Shown piece after piece: positions 1 to 8,219 of a stretch of DNA of 64,000 nucleotides (position 1 is its first letter; each line of letters opens with the position of its first letter). A program made the translations under genes and the position numbers. Source of the DNA: Panagrolaimus kolymaensis (taxonomy: Eukaryota > Nematoda > Chromadorea > Rhabditida > Panagrolaimidae); NCBI GenBank assembly GCA_028622995.1, contig JAJQJQ010000028.1, forward strand, positions 248,001 to 312,000, in the 5' to 3' direction. Below the pieces are notes generated by a model. The model had not been told where the DNA came from. It made no database searches and saw only the letters and a program-made list of their open reading frames with translations.

Positions 1-664
1 AAATTATGATGATACTACAATAAAGTATTGTAAGGAAAATTGCCATTAAACATGATAACAAATTAAAATTCCATTCAAAATTATAAATAAAAAGTGAAGG
101 TTGAAAATTTAATAAAATTTCAGAATTTTCAATATTTTCTTTTATGACACCTCTAGCTTTGATATCATTAATATAAGATATAATAAAATTTGCTTGAGTT
201 CCTGCGAGCCCAATTAAAATTAATAAATTCAATCCATATATAAAAACTTTTTTTAAATAAATAATTTTAGATGAAGAATACATGCTGATTAATTGAAAAT
301 GTCTTTCAATCACATTTATTAAAAGTGAATCAATCATAAGTAATAGCAAACATATAGCAAAACATATACTGCCACCTCGAATGAATGATGAAACTGGAGC
401 CAAAGGTCCCACAGGAAAAATAATATAAAATTGGAAAAGTCGAATGGGTTTAACCAAGAAAATTGTTAAGTCCGACGTAAAAGCAAAGAAAATAAAAGCC
501 AACATAAAAATTCGAAAAATAAGCATTTGTTTTGTGGAACAATAAATAATTAAAAATCCATAAAAGCATTGAGCCAAAGTGCTAAATACAAAAACAAAAT
601 AACTAAAGATTTTAAAAATTTCAATAGTTTTAAAATTTATTATATCTGAAACATTGTAATTCAT
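1..664 (-). CDS. srh-like serpentine chemoreceptor, 3' part beyond window edge
   Basis: A single uninterrupted frame runs from the ATG at 664 to the window edge (221 codons, no stop), so the last two membrane segments lie outside. The product would be a G-protein-coupled chemoreceptor of sensory-neuron membranes. It opens with MNYNVSDIINF and keeps the family blocks CSTKQMLIFR, IIFPVGPLAPVSS and VIERHFQ, so it is a close paralog of the genes at 1851-2891 and 5321-6334. Assignment to the srh family rests on the complete paralogs. It is divergently arranged with the pseudogene at 1075; the two starts are 411 bp apart and an E-box lies at 788-793. I see no lesion. Ligand unknown. Confidence 0.8.
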   Translation of the reverse strand, partial: MNYNVSDIINFKTIEIFKIFSYFVFVFSTLAQCFYGFLIIYCSTKQMLIFRIFMLAFIFFAFTSDLTIFLVKPIRLFQFYIIFPVGPLAPVSSFIRGGSICFAICLLLLMIDSLLINVIERHFQLISMYSSSKIIYLKKVFIYGLNLLILIGLAGTQANFIISYINDIKARGVIKENIENSEILLNFQPSLFIYNFEWNFNLLSCLMAIFLTILYCSIIII

Positions 665-787
665 TTTCAATGAAAGAAAAATAAAATAAATTTTTAGTTT
701 ACCAATATTTTTTGACTAAACCCAAATATTTTATAGCCACGAAAAAATTCAATTAAAGCTGCTGCTGCATTGACAAATTTTTCTTGA

Positions 788-793
788 CAGGTG
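788..793 (-). promoter_or_regulatory. E-box (CACCTG) upstream of the receptor at 1-664
   Basis: On the minus strand this reads AACACCTGTCA, 124 bp upstream of the ATG at 664. All four receptor copies in this cluster have the same AACACCTG core at a similar distance. E-box motifs are described upstream of srh and related chemoreceptor genes in C. elegans, tied to expression in specific chemosensory neurons. Function here is inferred from position and conservation. Confidence 0.5.
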
Positions 794-955
794 TTATTGT
801 TTTCTAAGCATCTTAAAAAATCTATATATATTCCATTTTTCAACGAATGCCGAAAGTTCAACAATAATTTGAGATAATAAATTTTTTAGATGTTTGTTTT
901 AAAAATATTTAATAAAGACTATTGCAATTTTCTTTTTCATCTTAAAACTAACTAA

Positions 956-961
956 CACCTG
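956..961 (+). promoter_or_regulatory. E-box (CACCTG) upstream of the receptor pseudogene at 1075
   Basis: CTAACACCTGGCAACC, 114 bp upstream of the ATG at 1075 and identical in context to the site at 5213-5218. Confidence 0.5.
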
Positions 962-1074
962 GCAACCAAAAAATTTGGTTTTATGGCCACTTTTTTTTAA
1001 TTCTTGCAAATATTGTAATTTTATTATTGCCAAAACTTTTTGCTGTAAAAATACATTTCAATTAGGAAAAAAAA

Positions 1075-1830
1075 ATGAATTTCAACGTGTCCTATTTAAT
1101 AAATATCGAGACGATCGAAATATTGAAAATTTACAGTTATTTTGTTTTTGTAATTAGCACTTTCGCTCAATGCTTTTATGGATTTTTAATTATTTATTGT
1201 TCCACAAAACAAATGTTTATTTTTCGTGTTTTTATGTTGGCTTTTATTTTCTTTGCTTTTATGGTGGAATTAACATTTTTCTTGGTAAAACCAATAAGGC
1301 TTTTTCCATTAAATATTATTTTTCCTGTGGGACCTTTGGCGCCTGTTTCATCGATTGTTGGAGGTGGAAGTATATCTTTGAGTATATGCTTGCTTTTACT
1401 TATGGCGGATTCATTTTTAATTATTATGATTGAAAGACATTTCCAAATAATGAGCACATTTTCATCAAAAATTAATTTACAAAGATTTTTAATTTATGGA
1501 TTACTTTTATTAAGCTTTCTCGGAGTTTGCGGAGCCCAAGTCAAATATATGTTGTAAACAATATCGATGATGTTAAAGCTAGAGGTGTCATAAAATAAAA
1601 TATTGAAAATCCTTATATTTTATTAAATTTTCAACCTTCGATATTTATTTTTGAATGGAATTATAATATATTATTATGTACAATAACTTACAGTTTTTGC
1701 GTTGTATATCGAGTTATCCTTATTTTATGGTTAATTTGGAATAATCTCCGGTATTCAAAAAATCCATACATTTCATTTTCAAACCAAACAAAAAAGCAAT
1801 TTGCATTAATGCTTCAAACTATCGTAGCAT
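1075..1830 (+). pseudogene. srh-like chemoreceptor pseudogene
   Basis: It starts like its paralogs (MNFNVSYLINI) and stays in frame for 160 codons. Near 1546 a two-base AT duplication relative to the copy at 5321 shifts the frame, giving TAA at 1555-1557. In the restored alignment a second lesion follows: a GAA codon has become TAA near 1596. Recognisable homology continues, with NFQPS-like and SNQTKKQF-like blocks, to about 1830. There the sixth and seventh membrane segments are missing and the sequence runs into the 3' end of the opposing gene at 1851. Two independent disabling changes plus truncation make an assembly artefact unlikely. Confidence 0.85.
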
Positions 1831-1850
1831 GCATAAAACAAACAGAAAAT

Positions 1851-2891
1851 TTAAAAAGTTTTTTGAAATAAGGAATTATTTCTTATTTTTTTGTTATTTA
1901 AATGAAAATGAGATTTTCTATTTTGATATCGAAATTTTAATTTTAAATAAATTTCTTTCATCGCTTTTCGATATGGTTTCACCACAATTATCATAACAAT
2001 AAGATCAATGATGGGATAAAGCATAGATAAGCCAAGCAAAATTAGCATTAAATTTTGTAAGTTTTTTTCTCCAGGAATAAATAATAATATTACCCATATC
2101 ATAATTGGGATACCACATACTAGCATTGAAAATGCTTGAGCCAAAGTTGTTTGAAGCATTAATGAAAATTTCTTTTTAGTTTGATTTGAAAATGAAAGGT
2201 TTGGATTTTTTGAGTATGAAAGGTTATACCAAATAAGCCAAATTCCAATAAACCCTCTGTAAATCTCTGCCAAAAGGATTCCAATAGTAGCAACAACAAA
2301 ATCCCATCCAACATTCATATTAAATAAAGACGGTTGAAAATTTAATAAAATTTCAACATTTTTTACATTTTCTTCCAAACTTTCTCTAGCTTTAGCATCA
2401 TCAATATTGTTTAACACATATCTGATTTGGGTTGCACAAATTCCGAGGAAGCTTAATAAAAGCAAACCATAAATTAAAAATCTTTGTAAATTAATTTTAG
2501 ATGAAAAGGTTTTAATTATTTGAAAATGTCTTTCAATCATAATTATTAAAAGCGAATCAAGCATTGAAAATAATAAACAAATAACTAAGGATACGCTGCC
2601 TCCTCCAATAACCGATGGAATAGGCGCCAATGGGCCTACAGGAAAAATAATATTTAATGGAAAAAGTCGCGTTGGTTTAACCAAGAAAAATGTTAATTCG
2701 CTCGAGAAAGCAAAAAATATAAAAGCCATCATAAAAATTCGAAAAATAAGCATTTGTTTCGTGGAACAATAAATAATTAAAAATCCATAAAAGCATTGAG
2801 CCAAAGTGCTAATTACAAAAACAAAATAACTGTAAATTTTGAATATTTCGATTTCATCAAAATCAATAATATCAGTGACGTTGTAATTCAT
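1851..2891 (-). CDS. srh-like serpentine chemoreceptor
   Basis: An intact 346-residue single-exon seven-pass receptor. Hydrophobic segments fall at about residues 19-41, 48-71, 95-119, 137-160, 196-222, 248-273 and 282-304, followed by KPYRKAM. A [H]KPYR motif after the last membrane segment is a hallmark of nematode Srh receptors, and the QTTLAQAF block before TM6 also fits. It is expected to sense small molecules at cilia of chemosensory neurons. The ATG at 2891 gives the conserved MNYNV start shared by all copies. An E-box lies 132 bp upstream (3023-3028). The gene is tail-to-tail with the pseudogene at 1075 and head-to-head, over a long spacer, with 5321. Confidence 0.88.
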   Translation of the reverse strand: MNYNVTDIIDFDEIEIFKIYSYFVFVISTLAQCFYGFLIIYCSTKQMLIFRIFMMAFIFFAFSSELTFFLVKPTRLFPLNIIFPVGPLAPIPSVIGGGSVSLVICLLFSMLDSLLIIMIERHFQIIKTFSSKINLQRFLIYGLLLLSFLGICATQIRYVLNNIDDAKARESLEENVKNVEILLNFQPSLFNMNVGWDFVVATIGILLAEIYRGFIGIWLIWYNLSYSKNPNLSFSNQTKKKFSLMLQTTLAQAFSMLVCGIPIMIWVILLFIPGEKNLQNLMLILLGLSMLYPIIDLIVMIIVVKPYRKAMKEIYLKLKFRYQNRKSHFHLNNKKIRNNSLFQKTF

Positions 2892-3022
2892 TTTCGACGA
2901 AAAAAATGTAAAACTAATTTTATTTTACTAACTTTTTTTGTTAAATTTTTTTTCCTATTGAATAAAATTTTATAGCAATAGAAGAATTAAAAGTATCATT
3001 TGCAAAAAAAAAATTTCGCTGC

Positions 3023-3028
3023 CAGGTG
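3023..3028 (-). promoter_or_regulatory. E-box (CACCTG) upstream of the receptor at 1851-2891
   Basis: On the minus strand this reads ATAACACCTGGCAGCG, 132 bp upstream of the ATG at 2891. It matches the core found in the three other receptor copies. Confidence 0.5.
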
Positions 3029-3665
3029 TTATTTTTTGTTTTTCAGGCGTCAAAAAAATTTAAAGATCTCAAATCATTTTTAATTTTTATAACTAATATG
3101 TTAAGTTTAAAGCTTTTTGCAAGGTGAATTATAAGAACAAATTATAATTTCGATAATTTATGATAGAGTTGTTTTCAATCTATTTTTCTTTCAAATATTT
3201 TTCACTGACTAAAATCATTAAACGATTTTATTGCTTCTCGTGATTTATTTTTTACAGCAGAGATTAGTCATAAAAGTTTTAAAACTACTCACATGTCGTC
3301 GTTTTTTATTTAAAGTTAAAAAAAAGCGTATTCTTAGTTTTTGTTTATTGAATATGTTAAAAAATTTATAAATGTAGTTTAGTAAGAAGAAAAAATACGA
3401 TGAAGAACAATTTAAAAAACCAATAACTAAAAAGCAAAAAAAAGAAAAAAATATGAAAGAAGCATTCAAAAGTTTAAAAGTTACAAAAAAAAAAATTAAA
3501 ACGTCATTTAATGATGAAGCTTCAATCAAAACTTTTTGAATCATATAAAATGTTCGCTTTTTTTTTGTTGAGTTTATCCAAAGTTTTATGTTACTTGTTG
3601 CTCAAAACATGATTTTCGAAATTTTTGTTAAAGGGAGTGTCTCAAGCGATAGAGATTTCCTTACA

Positions 3666-4027
3666 GCGGGTGTTCCTAGCCCGAAAATTTTTTTTTCATT
3701 GTCTCAAAAGCTTACAAAGAGCTTCAGATTTTTTGTAGCTTTTTGTAGCACTTTGTTTTTTTTTCTCAAAGTGCTACAAAAAGCTACAAAAATTCGAAGA
3801 AGTGAAATTTTCGGGTTAGGAACACCCGTCGTCCACATCCAGTTTTCTAAGAAATATTTGTTCTAGAAAAAGTGACAGTAAACAAAAGAAACAATCGCAT
3901 TAAAACCCAGAATTTTTCAAATTTTCATTGTCTTTTTAAATTCTTCTCGTTCTCACCGCGATTGTTTCTTTTGTTTACTGTCACTTTTTCTAGAACAAAT
4001 CTTTCTTAGAAAACTGGATGTGCGTCG
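3666..4027. repeat. nested inverted repeats (foldback/MITE-like)
   Basis: Two adjoining palindromes. In the first, 3666-3696 (GCGGGTGTTCCTAGCCCGAA start) pairs with 3804-3829, and an inner stem pairs 3729-3755 with 3767-3793 around a T-rich loop. In the second, about 3830-3898 pairs with about 3957-4026, both arms containing TCTAGAACAAAT or its complement. The structure suggests a non-autonomous DNA transposon remnant. I could not define a target-site duplication, so the class is open. Confidence 0.6.
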
Positions 4028-4539
4028 TAAAAAAATCGGCTTTAATCAAAGGTCGCGAGGTCGCGAAGTCGCGAAAGCGCTTTTCGTTGCGAGACCACTT
4101 CGCCAATAATCAAACGTCGCGAAATTTTTGCAACTATTTTTTTTTTCAATAAAAATTATTTTTTTTGATGCTTTAATTATTTTTTTATTGTTTTCCCATT
4201 ATTTTAACTAACCTTTTATCATTTATTTTATAAAAAAAGCAATGCAAACAAGTAACAAAGTTATTAAATCAAACAATTCAAAAAAATTAACTAATAAAAT
4301 TTACTTCATTAAAAGGTAAATAAGCATTATTAATGTGAAACAAAAAAAATTGGTAACAAAATCTTATGCAAAAGTCAAATAGGAATTACAGATTTATTCA
4401 TCTTCATGATTGCAACTGTAAGATTGGAAGACAATGTTCTTTGCTAAGATAAAGCTTGTAGGGTTTACACTGAACCATGATCTTTGCTTTTTAAAAGCCA
4501 TTTTTTTTAAAAATCGAACTTCGCTATGGATTTGGAAAA

Positions 4540-5060
4540 TATTTTATTAGCTTAAATGGCTTGAATATTCATTGCCCAGGGGTTTTCGGGGTCGCTGATC
4601 ACGAATTTGTAGACAGTTTAATTGGTTTTAAAGCGAAATATCGAGATCCAGAGGTCTCAAATAGAAAATCCAACTTTTTTTAAGATGCTTTTTTTAAAAA
4701 CTGTCTAGACCAAAAAATAGCAAAAAATACGCTGATTAATATTGTAATTGATACCAAAAATACAAGTATAGCAAAAATGGGGTCAAATAGCCATTTTAAG
4801 GTCAAAATCGATGTTTCGCTTGGGAAAACTCGAAATCTGTGGCCCGCGAGATATGTTTTTATTCTAGATTTGGATTCCCCATGAAATTCTGCCCTAGAAA
4901 CATGAAAGTGTAGAAAAAAAAAAAGCATGTCCTCCAAAATACCATGACTCCATGAATGATGTGCACCAATATGAGGTATATCAACAAGTAACTCATAAAC
5001 ACATGTGAAAAATACAAACTCTTTACTAAAAACGTAGAAAAACTCATTTAATGATTTTAC
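4540..5060 (-). other. candidate degraded dispersed repeat
   Basis: On the minus strand a short conserved-looking peptide (YKFVISDPENPWAMNIQA) is readable around 4560-4613. The surrounding frames (4680-4937, 4859-5047) are interrupted. The base composition is richer in GC than the flanks. It looks like the coding remnant of a mobile element, but I cannot name the family. Confidence 0.25.
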
Positions 5061-5212
5061 AAATCGAGAAAAAAAAATATTCCTATGCTAATTGATTTTT
5101 CCTGTATTTTTAAAGTTTAATAGTAGCAAATGATGGTCAAAAATATCAAAATTCTCAAAACGTGATATTTATTTTTAAAGGAATCCGTCCTGAATATCTT
5201 AAAACTAACTAA

Positions 5213-5218
5213 CACCTG
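5213..5218 (+). promoter_or_regulatory. E-box (CACCTG) upstream of the receptor at 5321
   Basis: CTAACACCTGGCAACC, 103 bp upstream of the ATG at 5321. The context is the same as at 956-961. Confidence 0.5.
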
Positions 5219-5320
5219 GCAACCAAAAAATTTTGTTTTATGGCAATGTTTATTAAATTTTTGCAAATAGTTTTATTATGAAAAATTTTTATAAAAAAAT
5301 TACGTTTAATTCGGAATAAA

Positions 5321-6334
5321 ATGAATTACAACGTGTCAGATATAATAAATTTTGAAACTATTGAAATTTTTAAAATCTTTAGTTATTTTGTTTTTGTAAT
5401 TAGCACTTTGGCTCAATGCTTTTATGGATTTTTAATTATTTATTGTTCCACAAAACAAATGCTTATTTTTCGAATTTTAATGTTATTTTACATATTTTTT
5501 ACATTTATGGCGGAATTAACTTTTTTCTTAGTAAACCCGATGCGACTTTTCCCTTTTAATATTATTTTTCCTGTCGGACCTTTGGCTCCAGTTTCATCAT
5601 TCATTGGAGGTGGTAGTATATCTTTGAGTATATGCTTGCTTTTACTTATGGCGGATTCATTTTTAATTATTATGATTGAAAGACATTTTCAAATAATGAG
5701 CACATTTTCATCAAAAATTAATCTACAACGAATTTTTATTTATGGTTTGCTTTTATTAAGCTTCCTCGGAGTTTGCGTAGTCCAAGTTAACTATGTTGTA
5801 ACCAATATTGATGATGATAAAGCTAGAGAAGTTTTGAAAGAAAATGTAGAAAATGTTGAAGTTTTATTAAATTTTCAACCTTCGCTGTTTATTTTTGAAT
5901 TCAATTTTAATATATTTTTATGCTGTATTTCTATTATTATTTCCTTAGTTTATCGAGTTATCCTTATTTTCTGGTTAATTTGGAATAATCTTGGATATTC
6001 TAAAAATTCAAATCTTTCATTTTCAAATCAAACTAAAAAGCAATTTACTTTAATGCTTCAAACTATCATAGCTCATATTTTAACCTCATTAGTCAGTGCT
6101 GTGCCATTAGGTATATGGTTATTATTATTCTTTATTCCAGTAAATATTTCACAAAATATTATGCTTACATTACTTGGCTTTTCTATGCTTTATCCAATCA
6201 TGGTTCTTGTTGTGGCTTTAATTATGGTAAAAACATATCAAAAAGTTTTGAAAGATTTGGTAAATTTTATATGTTTTTCTAATCGAAAAAAGAAAATAAC
6301 ACCAAATGGAAAAAATATATTAAGCGTTTTTTGA
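5321..6334 (+). CDS. srh-like serpentine chemoreceptor
   Basis: An intact 337-residue single-exon seven-pass receptor, the closest intact relative of the pseudogene at 1075. It shares MNYNVSDIINFETIEIFK, FPVGPLAPVSSFIGGG, SNQTKKQF and a post-TM7 KTYQKVL, which replaces the KPYRKAM of the copy at 1851. Paralogs differ most in the cytoplasmic tail and in TM5-TM6. The role is inferred to be chemosensory signalling at the neuronal membrane. The start is fixed by the conserved MNYNV opening and the E-box about 100 bp upstream. Confidence 0.87.
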   Translation: MNYNVSDIINFETIEIFKIFSYFVFVISTLAQCFYGFLIIYCSTKQMLIFRILMLFYIFFTFMAELTFFLVNPMRLFPFNIIFPVGPLAPVSSFIGGGSISLSICLLLLMADSFLIIMIERHFQIMSTFSSKINLQRIFIYGLLLLSFLGVCVVQVNYVVTNIDDDKAREVLKENVENVEVLLNFQPSLFIFEFNFNIFLCCISIIISLVYRVILIFWLIWNNLGYSKNSNLSFSNQTKKQFTLMLQTIIAHILTSLVSAVPLGIWLLLFFIPVNISQNIMLTLLGFSMLYPIMVLVVALIMVKTYQKVLKDLVNFICFSNRKKKITPNGKNILSVF

Positions 6335-6396
6335 AACTAAATGAAAATTAAATGGAACTACAATAGTTTGTTTTACAATTACCTTAATCCCATAAT

Positions 6397-7986
6397 CAAT
6401 GCAAAGGTGGAGGATGGCCGGAAAATGCTTTTGAAACTATCCCAGAATTAGATGGATTCAGCCCTGTAAGCAAACCGACATTTTTGTAGGTTGAAACCGA
6501 CAGTTGTCGGTTTAGACCGACAAATTTTTTTCTCAGAAATGATGAAATTATGAATGAATAATTAATTTTAAATTTTTCTGCGCTTTTAATTTACTATAAA
6601 ACACAATTTTGAGGTTGTCGGTCCAAACCGACACTTTTTGGGCCTTGTCGGTCCAGACCGACAGATGTTTTTCTGAACCGACAATAAATATTTTTGAAGG
6701 AGTTTCTCTATAAAATGATTAGAAAATACTTTAAAATTAATTTAAAACATTATAAAAACCATCCATGCATCGATATCAACCATTTATGGTATTTATTGTA
6801 TATCGTGTGCTATTTTGGTGTGTTTTAGTGACTCAAAAAAATAAAAATCTACAAATTCCAAGTTTTTGGCTTACAATCATTTTTTCTACACTAATTTTGG
6901 GTCGTAGAATCCGAATTTGATATCATTTTCTATGTTTGATTAGCTTTAAAAAAAGTTTTATTGATAGTCAAAATTTGCATATTTCAAAAAATCCTAACTC
7001 CAAAATTAACAAGAGATGTAGGCAATCTGTTATCAAATTCGGATTCTACGACCCAAAATTAGTGTAGAAAAAATGATTGTAAGCCAAAAACTTGGAATTT
7101 GGAGATTTTTATTTTTTTGAGTCACTAAAACACACCAAAATAGCACACGATATACAATAAATACCATAAATGGTTGATATCGATGCATGGATGGTTTTTA
7201 TAATGTTTTAAATTAATTTTAAAGTATTTTCTAATCATTTTATAGAGAAACTCCTTCAAAAATATTTATTGTCGGTTCAGAAAAACATCTGTCGGTCCAG
7301 ACCGACAACTGTCGGTCTGGACCGACAAGGCCCAAAAAGTGTCGGTTTGGACCGACAACCTCAAAATTGTGTTTTATAGTAAATTAAAAGCGCAGAAAAA
7401 TTTAAAATTAATTATTCATTCATAATTTCATCATTTCTGAGAAAAAAATTTGTCGGTCTAAACCGACAACTGTCGGTTTCAACCTACAAAAATGTCGGTT
7501 TGCTTACAGGGCTGGATGGATTCCAAATGAAAATTGTGAACTTTACAGGCATGAAAATGTATCATGTCGGAATAATTTGAACTGTGAAAAATATAAAGTT
7601 GGATGATATTATGAATTCGGAAAGAATAAAAATAAATATTCTGAAATGTTATTTAAATATGGTCCAGCTACGATGATTATGCAGATATGTAAAGATTTTC
7701 CTAATTATAAAAATGGAATTATTGATTTAACAATAGATCAATGCAATAATTATGTGACAGCTACTCTTATAGCTGGATGTACAAATGATTCATGGATAGC
7801 TAAAAATAGTTGGGGAATAAATTTTGATGAAAATGGATAAATTTTTTTAAACGTGGAATAAATTTTTGTGGTTTCACAAATTATCATCTTTATGCGCCAT
7901 TTTTAAGTGAAAAATCTGAAACTGTTACTGAAACGCTGTCTAATGAGAAAAATCAACAACTATGTTTTCCATTAAACCAACAATGA
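6397..7986 (+). pseudogene. papain-family cysteine protease remnant split by a transposon
   Basis: Only the 3' half of a C1A protease is recognisable. CKGGGWPENAFETIPEL lies upstream of the insertion. After it come IPNENCELYRHENVSC, KYGPATMIMQ, the Asn-loop WIAKNSWG, and RGINFCGF near the C-terminus. No catalytic-cysteine region is found upstream, where an in-frame stop precedes 6397. Further lesions are a TGA at 7604-7606, a frame change across the insertion site and a one-base frame loss near 7838. The position of the catalytic histidine is occupied by a CNNYVTAT stretch without His. The 1056-bp hAT-like element (6459-7514) sits inside. A different subfamily from the intact protease at 11301. 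Confidence 0.8.
6459..7514. mobile_element. hAT-type non-autonomous foldback element
   Basis: The element starts CAGCCCTGTAAGC and ends GCTTACAGGGCTG. It is flanked by a perfect 8-bp duplication, GATGGATT (6451-6458 and 7515-7522), the size typical of the hAT superfamily. The arms 6459-6922 and 7031-7514 are near-perfect inverted copies; the right arm has an extra 20-bp ACCGAC/GTCGGT unit. The subterminal zones carry many ACCGAC/GTCGGT motifs, resembling transposase-binding subterminal repeats. No transposase ORF is present. The high arm identity suggests recent or conversion-maintained activity. Confidence 0.88.
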
Positions 7987-8219
7987 CAGATATCAATAGC
8001 ACTGAACCCCTTCCTTCAATAATAACTAGCAATAAATGAAAAAACTGATTTGCGATTTTTTTTTGAAAATTCCGGTGAGAAAAATAATAATTAGAAGCTG
8101 AATAAAAAAAAGTTTAAATAATAGTTACAATACATAAATTTAATTTAATTTATATTTTTTTATTCAAATTACAGTAAACCTTTTTTCACATGTTACGATT
8201 TTTAAATCCATGGTTCCAA

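Larger units (their letters stand above)
665..1074. promoter_or_regulatory. bidirectional intergenic region between head-to-head receptors
   Basis: 410 bp between the divergent starts at 664 and 1075. It holds two inward-facing E-boxes (788-793 and 956-961). The stretch 938-1000 is nearly identical to 5197-5245, upstream of the receptor at 5321, so promoter and gene were copied together. No other gene is visible. Confidence 0.5.
2892..5320. other. intergenic spacer between divergent receptors
   Basis: 2.4 kb without a supportable gene. Contents: E-boxes at 3023-3028 and 5213-5218 for the two flanking receptors, a nested palindrome (3666-4027), a TCGCGA-rich patch (4050-4125) and a candidate degraded dispersed repeat (4540-5060). 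The short frames at 3245-3544 and 4680-5047 are low in complexity and not convincing. Confidence 0.6.

Noticed and set aside
3245..3544. 99-codon minus-strand frame
   Set aside because: Composition is dominated by Phe/Lys from A/T runs, with no domain, paralog or supporting exon structure.
4680..5047. Overlapping minus-strand frames as a gene
   Set aside because: Interrupted, in different frames and embedded in a probable degraded repeat; no protein family recognised apart from the short peptide noted separately.
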